Shown: one piece after another, positions 18,391-28,058 of the stretch
How the letters are laid out: each line of letters opens with the position of its first letter
Position numbering within the stretch: the first letter of the stretch is position 1
DNA from: Arthrobacter sp. H16F315
GTDB lineage: Bacteria; Actinomycetota; Actinomycetes; Actinomycetales; Micrococcaceae
Direction: 5' to 3'
Assembly: GCF_024124825.1 (NCBI RefSeq)
Contig: NZ_JAMXSS010000002.1
Coordinates: forward strand, 1,798,001-1,862,000
Length of the DNA stretch: 64,000 bases
Notes under the pieces: model-generated
Databases searched by the model: none
What the model was told of the DNA's origin: nothing
Seen by the model: only the letters and a program-made list of their open reading frames with translations
Made by a program: the position numbers and the translations under genes

Positions 18391-19670
18391 CTAGGCTGCC
18401 GACTCCCGGACCTCCTCGCCCGAGGCGCCGCCGGGGTTCTCGGCTGAGGTCCCGGAACCGTTCCCGGGCTGGAGTTCCGGGGCAGCCACGGAACGCGGCG
18501 TCACTTCCACGGCCGCAGGTGTGACCAGTCCTGCGGCGTCCAGGGCATTGAGCTTCCGGGCCGTCGGCAGCACCCGCGCCTCCAGGGTTCCCACCAGAGA
18601 GTTGTAGCGTTCCACGGAGGTTTTCAGCGAGGAGCCGAGCTTGGTGACGTTCTCACCGAGCGTTCCCATCCGTTCGTACAGCTGGCGGGCAAGTTCAAAC
18701 AGCTCCCGGGCGCTGTCCGTCAGGACGTCCTGACGCCAGGTGAAGGCTACGGATTTCAGCACTGCCAGCAAGGTTGAGGGCGACGCCAGCACCACATTCT
18801 TGGACAGGGCATAGTCCAGCAGGGCCGGATCTGCGGACAGCGCAGCGGCGAGAATCGACTCGGCCGGCAGGAAACAGACCACAAGTTCCGGGGAGTTGCC
18901 CGGAATGTCCCAGTACTTCTTCCCGCTCAGCGCGTCCACGTGGGCCTTCAAGGCCTTGGCATGGGCCAGGAGATGAGCCTGCTGCCCGCCCAGCGACTGC
19001 GGGTGGGGCGGGCCCGCGGCGGACGCACCAAGCTCCTGTGCCGCCAGATAGGACGTGAGCGGTACCTTCGCGTCGACCACGAGTTGCTTCTGACCGGGAA
19101 GCTGCACCACCAGGTCTGGCCGGACACTGGACTCGGTTGCGCCGTGGGCCTGCCCGCTGTGGACCTGCTCGTGGAAATCCACATGGCGCAGCATCCCCGC
19201 GGCCTCGACCACGCGGCGCAACTGGACCTCCCCCACTGTCCGCGGGCGCTGTTGGACCGCAGCGCGGACTCAAGGGCATGCGTTGAGCGCAGCAGCTGTT
19301 CGTCGGAAAGGCGGGCTTCCTGCAACTGCTGCGCGAGCTGTCCGTACTGTTCCAGGCGGTCGCGCTCCAGGAGCGAAACCTGCCGCTGAACGGCCGTGAG
19401 CTTCTCCGCCACCGGGGCCAGGGCCCGCAGCACGCTGCCGTCCTGGTTCCGGGATTCGCCGAGTTCCCGGTTCTGGGCTGCCAGCAGTCGCCGCTCGGCG
19501 TCCGCCGCGGCGAACTGGGCGCTGACCTCGGCAAGCCGGCCTGAGACGGCGTCGAAGTCGTTCTCCACCGCGGCGGTTCGTCGCCGCACCAGCAGGTAGG
19601 CCACGACGGCGCCGGCGACGGCGCCAATGAGAAGCATCAGAAGTGAAAGGATCAGTGCAAAAGCGTCCAT
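18391..19670 (-). CDS. rmuC: DNA recombination protein RmuC, frameshifted
   Basis: RmuC limits inversion at short repeats. The N-terminus (ATG 19670) is a membrane helix (FALILSLLMLLIGAVAGAVV) followed by a long coiled coil (residues about 35-140). The nuclease-like core has QLRRVVEAAGMLRHVDF, RPDLVVQLPGQKQLVVDAKVP and VVCFLPAESILAAAL. The two halves sit in different frames, joined at the C5 run 19230-19234 (G5 on the coding strand). One extra G restores ARGQWGEVQL, the normal family sequence, giving about 427 residues. Confidence 0.88.
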
Positions 19671-19761
19671 GCCTTCACTCTGGCATGCCCCTGTGACAGT
19701 TTGCGTCCGACTCCCGGCAGCGGTCCCGGTCCCGGGCCGCAAGCGGGTAGAATTGGTCCTC

Positions 19762-20847
19762 GTGGCTCTTACTATTGGCATCGTCGGACTGCCCAACGTC
19801 GGCAAATCAACTCTTTTCAACGCACTGACCCGCAACCAGGTGCTCGCAGCGAACTACCCGTTCGCCACGATCGAGCCCAACGTTGGTGTGGTCAATCTGC
19901 CGGACCCGAGGCTCGCTAAGCTGGCCGCCGTCTTTGGGTCCCAGCGTCTGCTGCCGGCTCCGGTGTCGTTTGTGGATATCGCCGGTATCGTCAAGGGCGC
20001 GTCGGAGGGCGAAGGCCTGGGAAACAAGTTCCTTGCCAACATCCGCGAGGCCGAGGCCATCGCGCAGGTTGTCCGTGTGTTCGCTGATCCCGACGTCATC
20101 CACGTCGACGGCAAGGTGGATCCCCGCTCCGACATGGAGACCATCAACACAGAACTGATCCTGGCTGACCTGCAGACAATTGAAAATGCGATTCCCCGGA
20201 TCGAAAAAGAAGTCAAGATCAAGAAGCGGGAAGCGGCCGAACTTGCCGCCATCCAGGCGGCCCAGGCCGTCCTGGAACGCGGCGACACCATCTTCTCCTC
20301 GGTCAAGAGCGACAAGCTGGAGATGGAACACCTCAGGGAGCTCAGCCTCCTTACGGCCAAGCCGTTTATCTACGTTTTCAACGCGGACGAAGGTATCCTC
20401 GGCAGCCCCGAGAAGCAGGAAGAACTGCGGGCCATGGTTGCCCCGGCAGACGCCATCTTCCTCGACGCCAAGCTCGAGTCCGACCTCGTGGAACTGGACG
20501 AGGAAGAAGCCCGCGAGATGCTGGAACTGAACGGCCAGGACGAATCCGGACTCGACCAGCTGGCGCGCGTCGGCTTCCACACCCTTGGACTCCAGACCTA
20601 CCTGACGGCCGGCCCCAAGGAAACCCGGGCGTGGACTATCCACCAGGGTGATACGGCCCCGCAGGCCGCCGGCGTGATCCATTCGGATTTCCAGCGCGGA
20701 TTCATCAAGGCAGAGGTCGTCTCCTTCAACGATCTCATCGAAGCCGGTTCCATGGCCGAGGCGAAGTCGCGGGGCAAGGTCCGGATCGAAGGCAAGGAAT
20801 ACGTGATGGCCGACGGCGACGTGGTGGAATTTAGGTTTAACGTCTAG
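19762..20847 (+). CDS. ychF: Redox-regulated ATPase/GTPase YchF
   Basis: A 361-aa Obg-related P-loop protein (YchF/OLA1/EngD) that binds ATP and ribosomes. It has G1 GLPNVGKSTLFNALT at the N-terminus, G3 FVDIAGIVKGASEGEGLGN, a coiled-coil arm (about residues 130-200) and a C-terminal TGS domain ending in ADGDVVEFRFNV. The start is GTG 19762; codons upstream are in frame but lack homologous character. The final nine codons (20821-20847) recur three more times downstream. The present 3' end therefore appears to come from an integrated element, with the original end at 41325-41351. Confidence 0.96.
   Translation: MALTIGIVGLPNVGKSTLFNALTRNQVLAANYPFATIEPNVGVVNLPDPRLAKLAAVFGSQRLLPAPVSFVDIAGIVKGASEGEGLGNKFLANIREAEAIAQVVRVFADPDVIHVDGKVDPRSDMETINTELILADLQTIENAIPRIEKEVKIKKREAAELAAIQAAQAVLERGDTIFSSVKSDKLEMEHLRELSLLTAKPFIYVFNADEGILGSPEKQEELRAMVAPADAIFLDAKLESDLVELDEEEAREMLELNGQDESGLDQLARVGFHTLGLQTYLTAGPKETRAWTIHQGDTAPQAAGVIHSDFQRGFIKAEVVSFNDLIEAGSMAEAKSRGKVRIEGKEYVMADGDVVEFRFNV
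20821..20847 (+). repeat. ychF 3'-end direct repeat, copy A (att-like)
   Basis: This copy is the functional C-terminus of ychF and encodes VVEFRFNV-stop. From here to 20905 the sequence aligns without gaps to 21721-21805 (offset exactly 900 bp; 12 mismatches in 85 by my count), so the shared unit includes the 58 bp behind the stop. It is interpreted as the left attachment junction of the inserted DNA. Confidence 0.85.
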
Positions 20848-20875
20848 GTCCTGACCTCCTGAGACCCTTTGCGAC

Positions 20876-20905
20876 AGCCGCTAAGAACGCGTGTTCTTGG
20901 CGGCT
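20876..20905 (+). terminator. Conserved hairpin behind ychF copy A
   Basis: AGCCGCTAAGAAC pairs with GTTCTTGGCGGCT (one G-T wobble) around a GCGT loop, 28 bases after the ychF stop. There is no T tract. It could act as a terminator carried by the element to replace the one ychF lost, or as a recombinase-binding arm. Confidence 0.5.
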
Positions 20906-21195
20906 ATGCGCTTCTTGCGACGGGTTGCGAAGTCAAAATGATGCCGCCAGTATTTCGTAGCCCAGGAAAAGTCAGGAAGCGGCGGTTTGCGCGATCGTTG
21001 CTGTCGGCGCACCTTCACCATGCAATCTCTGGGCGTGCCAGTGGGAGCATCAGGGCTTATCAAACAGGCGTTGGCCGGCCGATTGTATAGTGCTGACGAT
21101 CCGTGGCGGCCCCGGCCGGCAAGCGCGTCATGCGATAGTTGGGAAGGTCCGCCTCCGGCATCTCCGACCCGCTAGCAACGCACAGAGGAACACCC

Positions 21196-21630
21196 ATGGT
21201 GAACGTCCAGACCGAAATACTGATCCGGCGGCCCCGCGAGATCGTGGCCAGTTATGCTTCCGACCCGGACAACGCGCCGGCTTGGTACGTGAACATTCGA
21301 TCTGCACAATGGCAGACTCCACGGCCCTTGGCGGTCGGATCCCGGGTTGCCTTCACCGCGCGATTCCTGGGCCGAAATCTGGACTATGTCTACGAAATAG
21401 GCGAGCTGGTCCCTGGCTACAAACTCACTATGAGTACAAGTCAAGGTCCTTTCCCGATGCGGACCGGCTACAGCTGGTCCGACGAGGATGGCGCGACCCG
21501 CATGACCCTCCGCAACACAGGTGAACCCTCCGGGTTCTCAGCACTTACCGGCATCTTCATGGCGCCAATGATGCGCAGGGCCATGCGCAAGGACCTGGAG
21601 AACCTCAAGAAGATCCTCGAAGCCCCCTAG
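21196..21630 (+). CDS. SRPBCC (START-like) family protein, cargo of insert 1
   Basis: A 144-aa protein of the polyketide cyclase/START-like fold. It starts with the typical first strand [34 protein letters not shown] and continues with [33 protein letters not shown] and a C-terminal helix [18 protein letters not shown]. Such proteins bind small hydrophobic ligands; no catalytic function can be assigned. AGAGGA lies 6 bases before the ATG. It is the only gene between att-like copies A and B. Confidence 0.82.
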   Translation: MVNVQTEILIRRPREIVASYASDPDNAPAWYVNIRSAQWQTPRPLAVGSRVAFTARFLGRNLDYVYEIGELVPGYKLTMSTSQGPFPMRTGYSWSDEDGATRMTLRNTGEPSGFSALTGIFMAPMMRRAMRKDLENLKKILEAP

Positions 21631-21720
21631 TCCAAGACGAAGCCAGCGTCTCGAGGTTCGCTACGCGACGTCCCTTCTCGGGGCGGGCCGTGGGAAGCAG
21701 AGGCTATTCCGTGACAGAAC

Positions 21721-21747
21721 GTGGTGGAGTTCAGGTTCAATGTATAG
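21721..21747 (+). repeat. ychF 3'-end direct repeat, copy B (att-like)
   Basis: Encodes VVEFRFNV-stop without any ychF body in front. It is preceded by ATTCCGTGACAGAAC, a block shared in similar form with copies C and D but not with the ychF body before copy A. It marks the junction between insert 1 and insert 2. Confidence 0.85.
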
Positions 21748-21775
21748 GTCCTGACCTCCTGAGACCTTTTGCGAT

Positions 21776-21805
21776 GGCCGCTAAGAACACGAGTTCTTAG
21801 CGGCC
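21776..21805 (+). terminator. Conserved hairpin behind copy B (perfect)
   Basis: GGCCGCTAAGAAC and GTTCTTAGCGGCC form a perfect 13-bp stem with a 4-base loop, at exactly the same distance from the stop as the hairpin behind copy A. Substitutions relative to copy A are compensatory or wobble (A/T to G/C at the outer pair, G-T to A-T inside), which argues that the stem itself is selected. Confidence 0.55.
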
Positions 21806-21975
21806 ATGAGCTTTGTGACCGGTTGCCAAGTCAAAACGATGCGGCCAGTATTTTGCCGTTTAAGGAATGACGGTCCACGGTAAAGTGCCAGAACCAATCA
21901 ACCGGACGGCGCCGGCTTCGGCCGAACACCCGAGTCAACGAAATCCGTGGCAGTCCTTGGTGTCAAAGCAACAGG

Positions 21976-22995
21976 TCAGCTCAGGGAAGGGTCTTCCAAG
22001 AGCTGTGTGAGTGCCTTGTCGATGAACAATTGGTCCTCCGGGTTGAATGGTGCCAGATGGCCCCAGATGGTGGGGATTGGCCTTGCCTCTGCGTCAGGGA
22101 TCTCGTTGGCTTCATATTCGCTGTCGACAGGCGGGAAATAGCGATCCGTCTCGGCATTCAGGATAATTGTCTGTGCCGTGATGGATCGTAAGGCCGCTTC
22201 GAAGTCTCCGCCGAACCTAGGGTGGTCGCCGAGGTCGTTGTGCAACCATGTCCAGACTTGGGCGAGTAGGTCATTGGCGTCGCATTTGAGGAAGAATGGG
22301 TCCCAAAAGATGTCGATGAATTGTTCTGTATTGCTCGCCCCGAAGTTACGGTAGAGCTCCTCTCGGTAGAATGGCTCCGAGAAACCCCAGCCAGCGTAGA
22401 TTGCCGCGAATGTCTTTATACCTTTGACTGGGGGTTTGTCAGCGTAGAAACCGTCGTTCCAGTCATTGTCGGATGTGATCGCGCGAATGAGGGCGTGCAA
22501 GAACACCTTGTTATACTCGGCTGTGCGCGCAGAACCGGAAATTGGCGCGATAGCCCGAACCATTTCCGGGTGCAGAGCCGCCCAAGCGTAGGTCTGGCAG
22601 GCGCCCATAGACCAGCTCGTAACCAAGCGGATCTCGTCTATGCCGAGTTCCTCGGTAAGCAGGCGGTGCTGGGCGACTACGTTGTCGTAGGCGGTGACGC
22701 GAGGGAACAGGCCTCGCCCGTACGGTGCTGGCGTATTGCTGGGGGAGGAGGAAACTGCCGCCCCGAAGTGGTTTGGCACAACAATGAAGTACTTGTCGGG
22801 GTCCAATGCCCGGCCCTTGCCGGTCATCCAGAAAGCGGTATCGGACGGCGTCGCGGTGAACCATGTGGGGCAAACCACAACATTGTCTTTCGCTGCGTTC
22901 AACTCGCCCAGGGTGACGTACCCGAGCTTCGCTGACGGCAAAATTGACCCCTTTTGTAGAGGGAAGTCGCCCAGTTCAAAGATCTTGTGTTCCAT
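21976..22995 (-). CDS. Homoserine O-acetyltransferase-like alpha/beta hydrolase
   Basis: A 339-aa alpha/beta-hydrolase of the MetX-like group. The nucleophile elbow reads LVTSWSMGACQTYAWA (Ser within SWSMG, not the canonical G-x-S-x-G start). The triad is completed by Asp in NAETDRYFPP and His in IWGHLAPFNPED. The family also contains hydrolases unrelated to methionine synthesis, so true acetyl transfer is not assured. The gene is the first in insert 2 and runs towards copy B. Its GC content looks lower than that of the core genes, consistent with transfer. Confidence 0.82.
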   Translation of the reverse strand: MEHKIFELGDFPLQKGSILPSAKLGYVTLGELNAAKDNVVVCPTWFTATPSDTAFWMTGKGRALDPDKYFIVVPNHFGAAVSSSPSNTPAPYGRGLFPRVTAYDNVVAQHRLLTEELGIDEIRLVTSWSMGACQTYAWAALHPEMVRAIAPISGSARTAEYNKVFLHALIRAITSDNDWNDGFYADKPPVKGIKTFAAIYAGWGFSEPFYREELYRNFGASNTEQFIDIFWDPFFLKCDANDLLAQVWTWLHNDLGDHPRFGGDFEAALRSITAQTIILNAETDRYFPPVDSEYEANEIPDAEARPIPTIWGHLAPFNPEDQLFIDKALTQLLEDPSLS

Positions 22996-23366
22996 TTATG
23001 TTCCGTTCTACTGAGCCGGGTTGGACCGAACATGAAGTCGCACGCAAATTGAAGGGCCCAAGTTGCTTCTTGCCGAGGCCTTGTGCTGCATCAACACGAA
23101 GTTCGGCGGAGCGTGTGCCCCAAGAATAGTGATCTAAGACACAACCTGAAATGGGAGGATCGCCCAAATTTCCAATTGATCCTTGTGCAGGTCGCACAAA
23201 ATAATTTCCAATTGGGATGCCATTGAAGCGGGAACGGGAGTCAGCAGCAGATGTGCGGCCGCCTACTGAATGCATGTTCTGGCGCGGTGATGGATCTGGC
23301 CCGGATTGTGAATCGGTTGTCGGTCAGCGGTGTTGACGGCGATTGAGCGACTGCCCTGTTGTCGGG
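22996..23366. other. Gene-free stretch left of the IS110 relic
   Basis: No ORF here has coding character. It presumably contains the promoter of the MetX-like gene at its left end; otherwise nothing is recognised. Confidence 0.4.
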
Positions 23367-23517
23367 GTGGGTTCCAACGCCTACTGCGACCGAAAACGCG
23401 CCAAAGGAAAGATACACAACGCCGCCATCATCTGCCTCCCGGCGCCGCTGCGACGTCATCTTCGCCATGCTCAAGAACGGCACCCTCTTCCAAGAAAGGG
23501 CACCCGAGGCCGCTTGA
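23367..23517 (+). pseudogene. IS110-family transposase C-terminal relic
   Basis: The translation reads SNAYCDRKRAKGKIHNAAII then, after a one-base frame change near 23435, RRRCDVIFAMLKNGTLFQE and a stop at 23515-23517. This is the usual C-terminus of IS110/IS1111-type transposases (YDRKRAEGK, a basic helix, then RRR.V.FAML.DGT). No N-terminal RuvC-like domain precedes it, so only the tail survives. It marks past IS activity inside insert 2. The stretch up to 23807 holds nothing I can identify. Confidence 0.6.
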
Positions 23518-23807
23518 CGAAAACCGTAGACTGGGTGTTCGCCGCGCACGCCCGCGCTCCCTGAGTCAACGTACCCGCGGTGGTGCGGCTGACGGTTTGA
23601 TGTATGCCGCGGTGCAGATGCTGAGGAGGGATATCCGTGCGTGGCGACCTTCTGGATCATCGTTGCCCGGTCGGGTGCGCGGTTGTGCGGAACCTGATCC
23701 GGCGTCCGATCTGACGTTGAGGCAGAGTCGTCTCCGGCTCAGGTGGACCACAACGCGGGATGCGCTTGGCGAACCGAAACATAAAATTTCCGCGTCAAAC
23801 CGGAGTT

Positions 23808-24582
23808 CTAGCAAACATTGGATTGTGCATACTGACCGGTCGAATTGGTCGGCTTAAGTCGCGGGTGATTATCATGCTTCGCTGCTGGCCGAGGAATGTA
23901 GTCCAGAATCAGCGTTAGAAGAGCCTCGGGGGAGGGGACAACGGCGGCTGCTTCCGACGCTTCCTCAGCCTCCCCATACCCCCATAGTGCGAATATCGTG
24001 GGGATTCCGTGTGCAGCTGCTCCCGCGACGTCGTAGCTTCGATCTCCGACCATCGCGGGATTAGAGATGTCTATGCCTTCGGATTGGAGTCGGAGCAGCA
24101 ACTCCGCGATGACGTCTGCCTTGCTCGCTCGTCCTTCGCTGTCCGACGCTCCGCACACGTTGATGAAGTGACCTTCAATTCCGAATCTTTGTGCGAGTCG
24201 GGTTGCTTGGTCTTCCACCTTGGAAGTGGCCACAGCCATTGGAATGCCTGCCGACTGCAGGTGTTTAAGCAGGTCTATGATTCCGTCGTATGGTTCGGAC
24301 TTGTCTGCGCCATGATCTGCGTACGCTTTGCGGTAGTGTTGGAGCGCCTTCCAGGCGGTCTCTTCGTCCAGTCCTGATACTGTTCTGAAGGATTCGAGCA
24401 TTGGCGGCCCGACAAATCGGCGTAGGTCATCCATTGGGGGGGACTGGTGCGCCTACAGCGGCCAAGGCCTGGGCAGCACTTGCTGTGACGCCGGGTGCTG
24501 AATCCAGGAGAGTTCCGTCCATGTCGAACAAGATGCAGCTGATTTCAGTGAGCGGGCGTCGGCCCTGATGTAGGAGTGTCAT
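23808..24582 (-). CDS. HAD-family phosphatase (phosphoglycolate phosphatase-like), frameshifted
   Basis: Starting at ATG 24582 the frame gives a HAD nucleophile motif ILFDMDGTLLDSAPG. After a C7 run on the coding strand (24436-24442 on the plus strand) the frame shifts to DDLRRFVGPPMLESF. Removing one base yields a continuous enzyme of about 258 residues, with motif II in MAVATSK and motif III/IV in NPAMVGDRSYDVAGAAAHG. The alpha-helical cap lies between motifs I and II, as in Gph/pyrophosphatase PpaX relatives. Substrate unknown. It is divergent from the Lrp regulator by 74 bp. Confidence 0.8.
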
Positions 24583-24656
24583 TTTTCGAGACCTTTCAGT
24601 CTTGATTTTGGTTCCATTCCGGTTATACCGGGGGATTATCGCGGTGAAGGGTAGGC

Positions 24657-25133
24657 GTGGATCGAGTGAGTCTTGATCAGATAGATCAGAGGATTCTTGC
24701 GGAGCTCACGAAGAACGCTCGCATGAGCCATGCTGAGCTTGCGACCAAAGTCCTTCTCTCGAGGAATGCCGTGCGACAGCGGATCGAAAAAATGGAACGG
24801 CAAGGGTACATCCAGGGGTACACGATTGTTGCCGGTCCACCCGGGCAAGGCCCGGTTTCCGCTTTCCTGATGGTGTACAGGAAGGACCGGGTGCGCGGGG
24901 CGGAAGTCATCTCCGTATTGCGGTCGATTCCGGAAGTGGTTCTGTGTGATGTCGTGAGCGGTGACTTTGATCTGCTGGTGAGGGTCGAGGCCAGGTCGCT
25001 GGAGAGGGTGCAGGAGATCTGGGAGCAGATAGCGGCTATTCCTGGCGTCACTGACACGGTGACGGCGATGACGCTTTCCAGTTACATCCGGCGGGGCGGC
25101 GCCGCAGGTGCCCGCGCCACCGAGTCGCAGTGA
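24657..25133 (+). CDS. Lrp/AsnC-family transcriptional regulator
   Basis: A 158-aa regulator: an N-terminal helix-turn-helix (LDQIDQRILAELTKNARMSH then AELATKVLLSRNAVRQRIEK) and a C-terminal RAM ligand-binding domain (VPEVVLCDVVSGDFDLLVRV-like pattern at about residues 90-115). Such proteins typically sense amino acids. The GTG at 24657 is the start. Its 3' end overlaps the convergent aspartase gene by 52 bp (25082-25133), so the two are physically tied. That makes it a candidate regulator of the aspartase operon. Confidence 0.9.
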   Translation: MDRVSLDQIDQRILAELTKNARMSHAELATKVLLSRNAVRQRIEKMERQGYIQGYTIVAGPPGQGPVSAFLMVYRKDRVRGAEVISVLRSIPEVVLCDVVSGDFDLLVRVEARSLERVQEIWEQIAAIPGVTDTVTAMTLSSYIRRGGAAGARATESQ

Positions 25134-26542
25134 TTAGACTCCCGAGAGGTCCGCATTCCTGAGGGCACCACGGCGGGTTCCAGCAGTGACTGCGCTGTCT
25201 CCCTGTCCAACAGGTTTCTGCCGGTAACGATGTCCAGGATGGTTGATCCGTCCCGGAGCGCTTCCTTGGCTACCGCTGCGGCTGCGGCATAACCGATGGC
25301 CGGAATTAGGGCCGTTGCCAGGCCGACCGAAGCTGCCGTTTGGCGGGCGAGGCGGCCGGTGTTCGCTTCAATGTCGTCGATGCAGTGTTGCCGGAGAGCG
25401 CGTGATCCGTGTTCGAGCCATGAGATGCTCTGGAGAAGGACATGGGCTATGACAGGTTCGAAGGCATTGAGCTGGAGTTGTCCGTTGTCTGCAGCCATCG
25501 TCACAGTGGTGTCAGCTCCGGCGACCGCGAAGGCAACCTGATTCATGGCCTCTGGAATGACAGGGTTTACCTTTCCCGGCATGATTGACGACCCGGCCTG
25601 ACGCGGAGGAAGGGTAATCTCGCCGAAGCCGTTCTGTGGCCCGCTCGACAGCAGCCTGAGGTCGCTGCTGATTTTGGAGAGCTTTATGGCCGTGCGCTTC
25701 AGCATTCCCGACATGTGCATGAACACGCCCACGTCGGACGTCGCTTCGATGAGGTCAGCGGCGGGAGAGACCGGGACCCCGGAGATTTCCGACAGCGCTC
25801 GAAGTACGAGTTCCTGATACCCGGGTTCGGCGGTGATGCCGGTCCCGATTGCGGTGGCACCGAGATTGCATTCGCGCATCAGCGCTGCAGATTCCATCAG
25901 CCTCGAGCGGTCTTCTTCCAGCGTCGCGGCGAAGGCGTTGAATTCCTGCCCAAGGGTCATCGGGACGGCATCTTGAAGCTGTGTTCTGCCCATCTTCACG
26001 ACGTCGGCGAATTCTGCACCCTTGCTGCGGGCGGATTCGGCGAGTTTGCCCAACTCGAGGTTGAGTTCGGCGGTGGCGAAAATCAGTGCCAACTTGATCG
26101 CCGTTGGATAGGTGTCATTTGTGGATTGGCACCGGTTGACGTGATCAATGGGGTGCAGGTGATGGTATTCGCCTCGGTGGTGACCAAGTTTTTCCAGCGC
26201 AAGGTTCGCTATCACCTCGTTGGCGTTCATGTTGGTGCTCGTTCCGGCGCCGCCTTGAATAACATCCACGCAGAACTGCTCGTGGTGATGACCGTCCTGG
26301 ATGTCCTGGCACGCTTCGCGGATCGCTGTCGCCTCCCGGGGGTTGAGGATGCCCAGTTCGCAGTTGGCCTGTGCTGCAGCGTTCTTGATCATCGCCAGGG
26401 CGCGCACAAGGTGCGGGTGGTTGGAGACTGGAATCCCGCTGATGGTGAAGTTTTCCAGGGCCCGGGCGGTATGTGCTCCCCAATATGCTGTGGACGGTAC
26501 GGGGATATATCCGAGCGAATCCGTCTCGATGCGGGTGGTCAT
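25082..26542 (-). CDS. aspA: Aspartate ammonia-lyase (fumarase/aspartase superfamily)
   Basis: A 486-aa enzyme predicted to convert L-aspartate to fumarate and ammonia. It carries the superfamily signature GSSIMPGKVNPVIPE (catalytic Ser on the SS loop), QGGAGTSTNMNANEV and CQSTNDTYPTA for substrate carboxylates, and GRTQLQDAVPMTLGQEF. These blocks fit aspartase better than class II fumarase. AGAGGA lies before the ATG. It is the third gene of the minus-strand operon hom-ald-aspA. In that order it supplies the irreversible exit from aspartate into the TCA cycle. Confidence 0.88.
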   Translation of the reverse strand: MTTRIETDSLGYIPVPSTAYWGAHTARALENFTISGIPVSNHPHLVRALAMIKNAAAQANCELGILNPREATAIREACQDIQDGHHHEQFCVDVIQGGAGTSTNMNANEVIANLALEKLGHHRGEYHHLHPIDHVNRCQSTNDTYPTAIKLALIFATAELNLELGKLAESARSKGAEFADVVKMGRTQLQDAVPMTLGQEFNAFAATLEEDRSRLMESAALMRECNLGATAIGTGITAEPGYQELVLRALSEISGVPVSPAADLIEATSDVGVFMHMSGMLKRTAIKLSKISSDLRLLSSGPQNGFGEITLPPRQAGSSIMPGKVNPVIPEAMNQVAFAVAGADTTVTMAADNGQLQLNAFEPVIAHVLLQSISWLEHGSRALRQHCIDDIEANTGRLARQTAASVGLATALIPAIGYAAAAAVAKEALRDGSTILDIVTGRNLLDRETAQSLLEPAVVPSGMRTSRESNHCDSVARAPAAPPRRM

Positions 26543-26609
26543 GGTTATTCATCCTCTGTGGAAGGCGGGGCGGTGGCGTTGTTGCGTGTGGCTTGCTCGG
26601 AGTACTTCG

Positions 26610-26636
26610 AGGGGCGCAGGGTTCGGCCGCGCCCCT
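26610..26636. promoter_or_regulatory. Intercistronic hairpin between ald and aspA
   Basis: AGGGGCGC (26610-26617) and GCGCCCCT (26629-26636) form an 8-bp stem in the 103-bp gap of the operon. It lacks a T tract, so it may stabilise or attenuate the transcript instead of ending it. Confidence 0.35.
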
Positions 26637-26645
26637 CCAGTCCGA

Positions 26646-28058
26646 TCAGTTCTTGATGCAGATGACCTTTGGCTGGGTCATTTCCTCATACGCGAAATGG
26701 ACGCCCTCCCTGCCCATGCTCCCGTATTTGGCCCCGCCGAAAGGCATGCCGTCGAATCGGTAGTCAGAGGAATCGTTGATCATGACGCCGCCTGCTTCGA
26801 GCTGACGCGCTGCGTCCATGGCCTTGCCGAGGGAGTCGGTGAAAATGCCCGCATGAAGACTGAACTCGATGGCATTGGCAATTTCGATGGCCTCTTCGAA
26901 GGTGATGAATTTACGCAGCATGACAACGGGCCCGAAAACCTCCTCCGTCCACAGTCGGCTGTCCGCCGGGACCGCTTCCAAGACGGTCGGCTTAAGTACA
27001 TTGCCGTCCGTGACATTGCCTGAAAGAAGGATGGCGCCGGCGTCGAGGGCCTCGTCCAGCTTGGACTGGAGCTCGTGCAACGCAGCGGTGCTGATCATGG
27101 GTCCGACATCCGTCTTTTCGTCCACGGGATCGCCGGCAACCAGCCGTGCTGTTGCCTCCAGGAAGTGCTGGCGGAACGCACCGTATACCGGTGCGGCTAC
27201 AAGGATCCGCTGCACCCCCACGCAGTTCTGCCCGGCCGCCCAAAAAGCTCCGGAGACGCAGGATTCCACCGCGTGCTCGATGTCGGCATCGTCCAGCACG
27301 ATCACGGGCGCGTTTCCGCCGAGATCCATGGAAAGCTTTTTCAGGCCCGCGGAGCGGGCGATACTCTCACCCGTGGAAAATCCCCCGGTGAAGGACACCA
27401 TTCGTACGTCCCGGGACCTGACGATTGCCTCGGCCATTTCCCGGCCGCCATGAACAATGGAGAGGGCCTCGGGTGGGAGCCCTGATCTCACGAGGGCTTC
27501 CGTGAGCAACTGGGCTGACAGGGGAGTCAGTGCAGAGGGTTTGAGAATCACGGCGTTTCCTCCGGCAATTGCCGGGCCGATCTTGTGTGCCACCAGGTTC
27601 AGGGGGTCGTTGAACGGAGTTATTGCGGCAACGATGCCCAGTGGTTCTCGCGAGTACCATCCGGTGCGGTCCTCTGAGCCCTCGTACGAGTCAAAAGGGA
27701 TGACTTCTCCGGCGTTCCTGCGTGCTTCGGCCGCGGAGAGGCGGAGCGTGTTGACCGCGCGCAGGACTTCCTTCCGTGCCTGGCGGATTGTTTTTCCGGC
27801 TTCTGACACTATCGTTTGTGCGAACTCCTCGTTGCGTTGCTCTATTTCCGTTGCGGCGCCGTCCAGTATCTTCCCGCGTGCGTGGCGGGACAGTGTTCGT
27901 GCCTTCCGGGCGCCGACGCGTGCCGTTTCGATCAGGGATTGGCTGGAGGTGGCTTCGGTCAGTGAAACCGCGCCGACCACTCTGCCGTCGTAGGGGCTCG
28001 TCACGTCAAGGAACCGAGGTAAAGCCGTTTCCGTCGGGCACAGCGTGGATTCAGACAT
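26646..28058 (-). CDS. Aldehyde dehydrogenase, proposed aspartate-semialdehyde oxidising
   Basis: A 470-aa NAD(P)-dependent ALDH. It has the Rossmann block [14 protein letters not shown] (Asn150 in the oxyanion hole), [21 protein letters not shown] and the catalytic Cys279 in [11 protein letters not shown]. The general-base motif reads MDLGGNAP, with Asp where many ALDHs have Glu. Start ATG 28058 is chosen because it overlaps the end of hom by 8 bp. Position between homoserine dehydrogenase and aspartase suggests that it oxidises aspartate 4-semialdehyde to aspartate without phosphate. That role is inference; the family (lactaldehyde, phosphonoacetaldehyde, succinate semialdehyde DH relatives) is broad. 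Confidence 0.85.
   Translation of the reverse strand: MSESTLCPTETALPRFLDVTSPYDGRVVGAVSLTEATSSQSLIETARVGARKARTLSRHARGKILDGAATEIEQRNEEFAQTIVSEAGKTIRQARKEVLRAVNTLRLSAAEARRNAGEVIPFDSYEGSEDRTGWYSREPLGIVAAITPFNDPLNLVAHKIGPAIAGGNAVILKPSALTPLSAQLLTEALVRSGLPPEALSIVHGGREMAEAIVRSRDVRMVSFTGGFSTGESIARSAGLKKLSMDLGGNAPVIVLDDADIEHAVESCVSGAFWAAGQNCVGVQRILVAAPVYGAFRQHFLEATARLVAGDPVDEKTDVGPMISTAALHELQSKLDEALDAGAILLSGNVTDGNVLKPTVLEAVPADSRLWTEEVFGPVVMLRKFITFEEAIEIANAIEFSLHAGIFTDSLGKAMDAARQLEAGGVMINDSSDYRFDGMPFGGAKYGSMGREGVHFAYEEMTQPKVICIKN

Larger units (their letters stand above)
20848..21747 (+). mobile_element. Insert 1 (0.9 kb) at ychF, single-gene cargo element
   Basis: The DNA between att-like copies A and B. 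It begins with a conserved left end (GTCCTGACCTCCTGAGACC plus a hairpin) and ends with a conserved right end (AGGCTATTCCGTGACAGAAC). The only convincing gene is the SRPBCC protein at 21196; 20906-21195 shows nothing recognisable. No recombinase is encoded, so mobility would have to be supplied in trans. Element status is inferred from the bounding repeats. Confidence 0.6.

Noticed and set aside
20869..21090. A 73-codon frame at the left end of insert 1
   Set aside because: It translates the conserved hairpin and left end of the element, has no ribosome site and shows no coding character.
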